Source: Pirellulales bacterium (GTDB lineage Bacteria > Planctomycetota > Planctomycetia > Pirellulales > Thermoguttaceae). From it: a stretch of DNA of 6,895 bases. Where the stretch lies: positions 1 through 6,895 of the forward strand of contig JAUWJC010000226.1 in NCBI GenBank assembly GCA_030607895.1. The letters are read 5' to 3'. The notes under the pieces are model-generated. The model was not told where the DNA came from. It was given only the letters and a program-made list of their open reading frames with translations, and did not search any database. The position numbers and the translations under genes are program-made. Of this stretch, positions 6,033-6,895 are shown one piece after another (positions within the stretch are counted from its first letter, which is position 1; every line of letters starts with the position of its first letter).

Positions 6033-6895
6033 ATGTGCGAATCTACCCCACGCAGTGGCGATGTGCGAATGCGGGGCTTTGCCCGGCGGACGACGGTTGC
6101 CGATGCGCTGGTCTGGCTGGACGAGCAAGCTGCTCGTCTGGCGCCCCAGACCGTGCCGCTTGCCCAGTCGGCCGGCCGGGTGCTGGCCCGAGAGGTGACA
6201 AGCCCTGTCGACGTGCCCTGCTTCGACCGCTCGATGATGGACGGGTTCGCCCTGCGTGCGGCCGACACGCAGGGTGCGTCGGCCTACAATCGGCTGGCGC
6301 TGGAGGTAGTGGGCGAGTCGTTGCCCGGCCGGCCTTTTTCGGCAGCGGTCCGGCCGGGTCAGGCCGTCGAGATTATGACCGGCGCGCCCATGCCCAACGG
6401 AGCCAATGCCGTGCTGCCGGTCGAACTGGTCGAGATCGAAGCGAACCGTATCTTGGCCCAGGGTGAAGTCTCGCCCGGCAAGCACGTCAGTTGTATTGGC
6501 GAAGACGTGGCGGCCGGAAGTGCCGTCCTGCCTGCCGGCCGGCTGTTGCGGCCGCAAGACGTGGGCGTGCTCTCGTCGATTGGAATGAATGAAGTGCCGG
6601 TGGTTGGCCGGCCGCGGGTGCGGATTATCATAACGGGCAACGAGCTTCTACCGGCCGGCTCGAAGCCGGAGCCTCCAAGAATTGCCGATGCCAATGGCCC
6701 GATGCTGACCGCACTGGTCGAGCGCGACGGCGGGCTGGCCGCCGGTAGAGATGCCGGTGGAGATGCCGGTGGAGATGCCTGTGGAGATATTGTACCGGAT
6801 GAACCCGAAACAATACTTCGGACAATGCGCCAGCAGGCCGACGTTGTGTTGATATCCGGTGGATCGAGCGTGGGGCGCGAAGACCACGCGCCGGC
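6033..6895 (+). CDS. moeA: molybdopterin molybdotransferase MoeA (3' end beyond window)
   Basis: These are the first 287 codons of a protein usually about 400 residues long. MoeA inserts molybdate into adenylylated molybdopterin, the final common step of molybdenum cofactor synthesis in the cytoplasm. Family landmarks appear in order: TTVADAL at 20-26, DRSMMDGFA (65-73, the SAMDGYA motif), GQAVEIMTGAPMP (109-121) with GANAVLPVE, GEDVAAG (156-162), RPRVRIIITGNELL (193-206), IADANGPML (217-225) and the binding-loop sequence DVVLISGGSSVG (270-281). TGNEL has Asn where many bacterial forms have Asp; gephyrin also has Asn. Residues 237-252 are a low-complexity AGGD-type repeat inserted where other MoeA proteins are shorter. 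The start at 6033 is uncertain; the in-frame ATG at 6069 (Met13) is an alternative, and neither has a strong ribosome binding site. It is divergent from the propeller gene. Confidence 0.92.
   Translation, partial: MCESTPRSGDVRMRGFARRTTVADALVWLDEQAARLAPQTVPLAQSAGRVLAREVTSPVDVPCFDRSMMDGFALRAADTQGASAYNRLALEVVGESLPGRPFSAAVRPGQAVEIMTGAPMPNGANAVLPVELVEIEANRILAQGEVSPGKHVSCIGEDVAAGSAVLPAGRLLRPQDVGVLSSIGMNEVPVVGRPRVRIIITGNELLPAGSKPEPPRIADANGPMLTALVERDGGLAAGRDAGGDAGGDACGDIVPDEPETILRTMRQQADVVLISGGSSVGREDHAP
6741..6788 (+). repeat. four 12-bp tandem repeats inside moeA
   Basis: Four copies of GCCGGTGGAGAT run in frame. The middle two are identical, and the first and last each differ at one base. They encode AGRD-AGGD-AGGD-ACGD (residues 237-252). 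The unit length is a multiple of three, so copy-number changes would not break the frame. Confidence 0.95.

Noticed and set aside
5906..6466. Plus-strand open frame overlapping the moeA leader and 5' part in another frame
   Set aside because: The MoeA frame carries all family motifs here; this frame yields a Cys/Arg/Gly-rich product without similarity to anything I recognise.

Overview
The window looks like a GC-rich planctomycete chromosome. The main pointer is the 1005-residue exported protein that joins a methyltransferase-like N-terminal domain to PQQ-type beta-propeller repeats, an architecture I associate with Planctomycetota. This assignment is an inference from protein style. No rRNA, tRNA, CRISPR array, integrase or transposase was seen.

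Layout: (i) 1-148 is a leader region with a plausible sigma-70-type promoter and a strong ribosome binding site. (ii) 149-2227 (+) encodes a 692-residue DNA-binding protein. It combines an RNA polymerase alpha-CTD-like domain, a sigma-70 region-4-like helix-turn-helix, what look like four tandem winged-helix modules, and an unassigned beta-rich C-terminal domain. (iii) 2270-2731 (+) encodes a hydrogenase-maturation endopeptidase (HybD/HycI family, peptidase M52), probably co-transcribed with the preceding gene. (iv) 2744-5761 (-) encodes the exported PQQ-propeller protein, convergent with the protease; only 12 bp separate the two stop codons. (v) 5762-6032 is a 271-bp divergent intergenic region with a GC-rich hairpin plus T-tract and three 14-bp direct repeats that end one base before the next start codon. 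(vi) 6033-6895 (+) is the first 287 codons of moeA (molybdopterin molybdotransferase), cut off by the window edge. It carries an in-frame 4 x 12-bp tandem repeat.

The genes do not form an obvious single pathway. The protease and MoeA both belong to metalloenzyme maturation (Ni-Fe hydrogenase and molybdenum cofactor), which hints at anaerobic or redox metabolism, but no hydrogenase or molybdoenzyme structural gene is present here. The most unusual item is the first gene: it carries relatives of the two promoter-contacting modules of RNA polymerase (alpha-CTD and sigma region 4) in one polypeptide, without the sigma region 2 that melts promoters.
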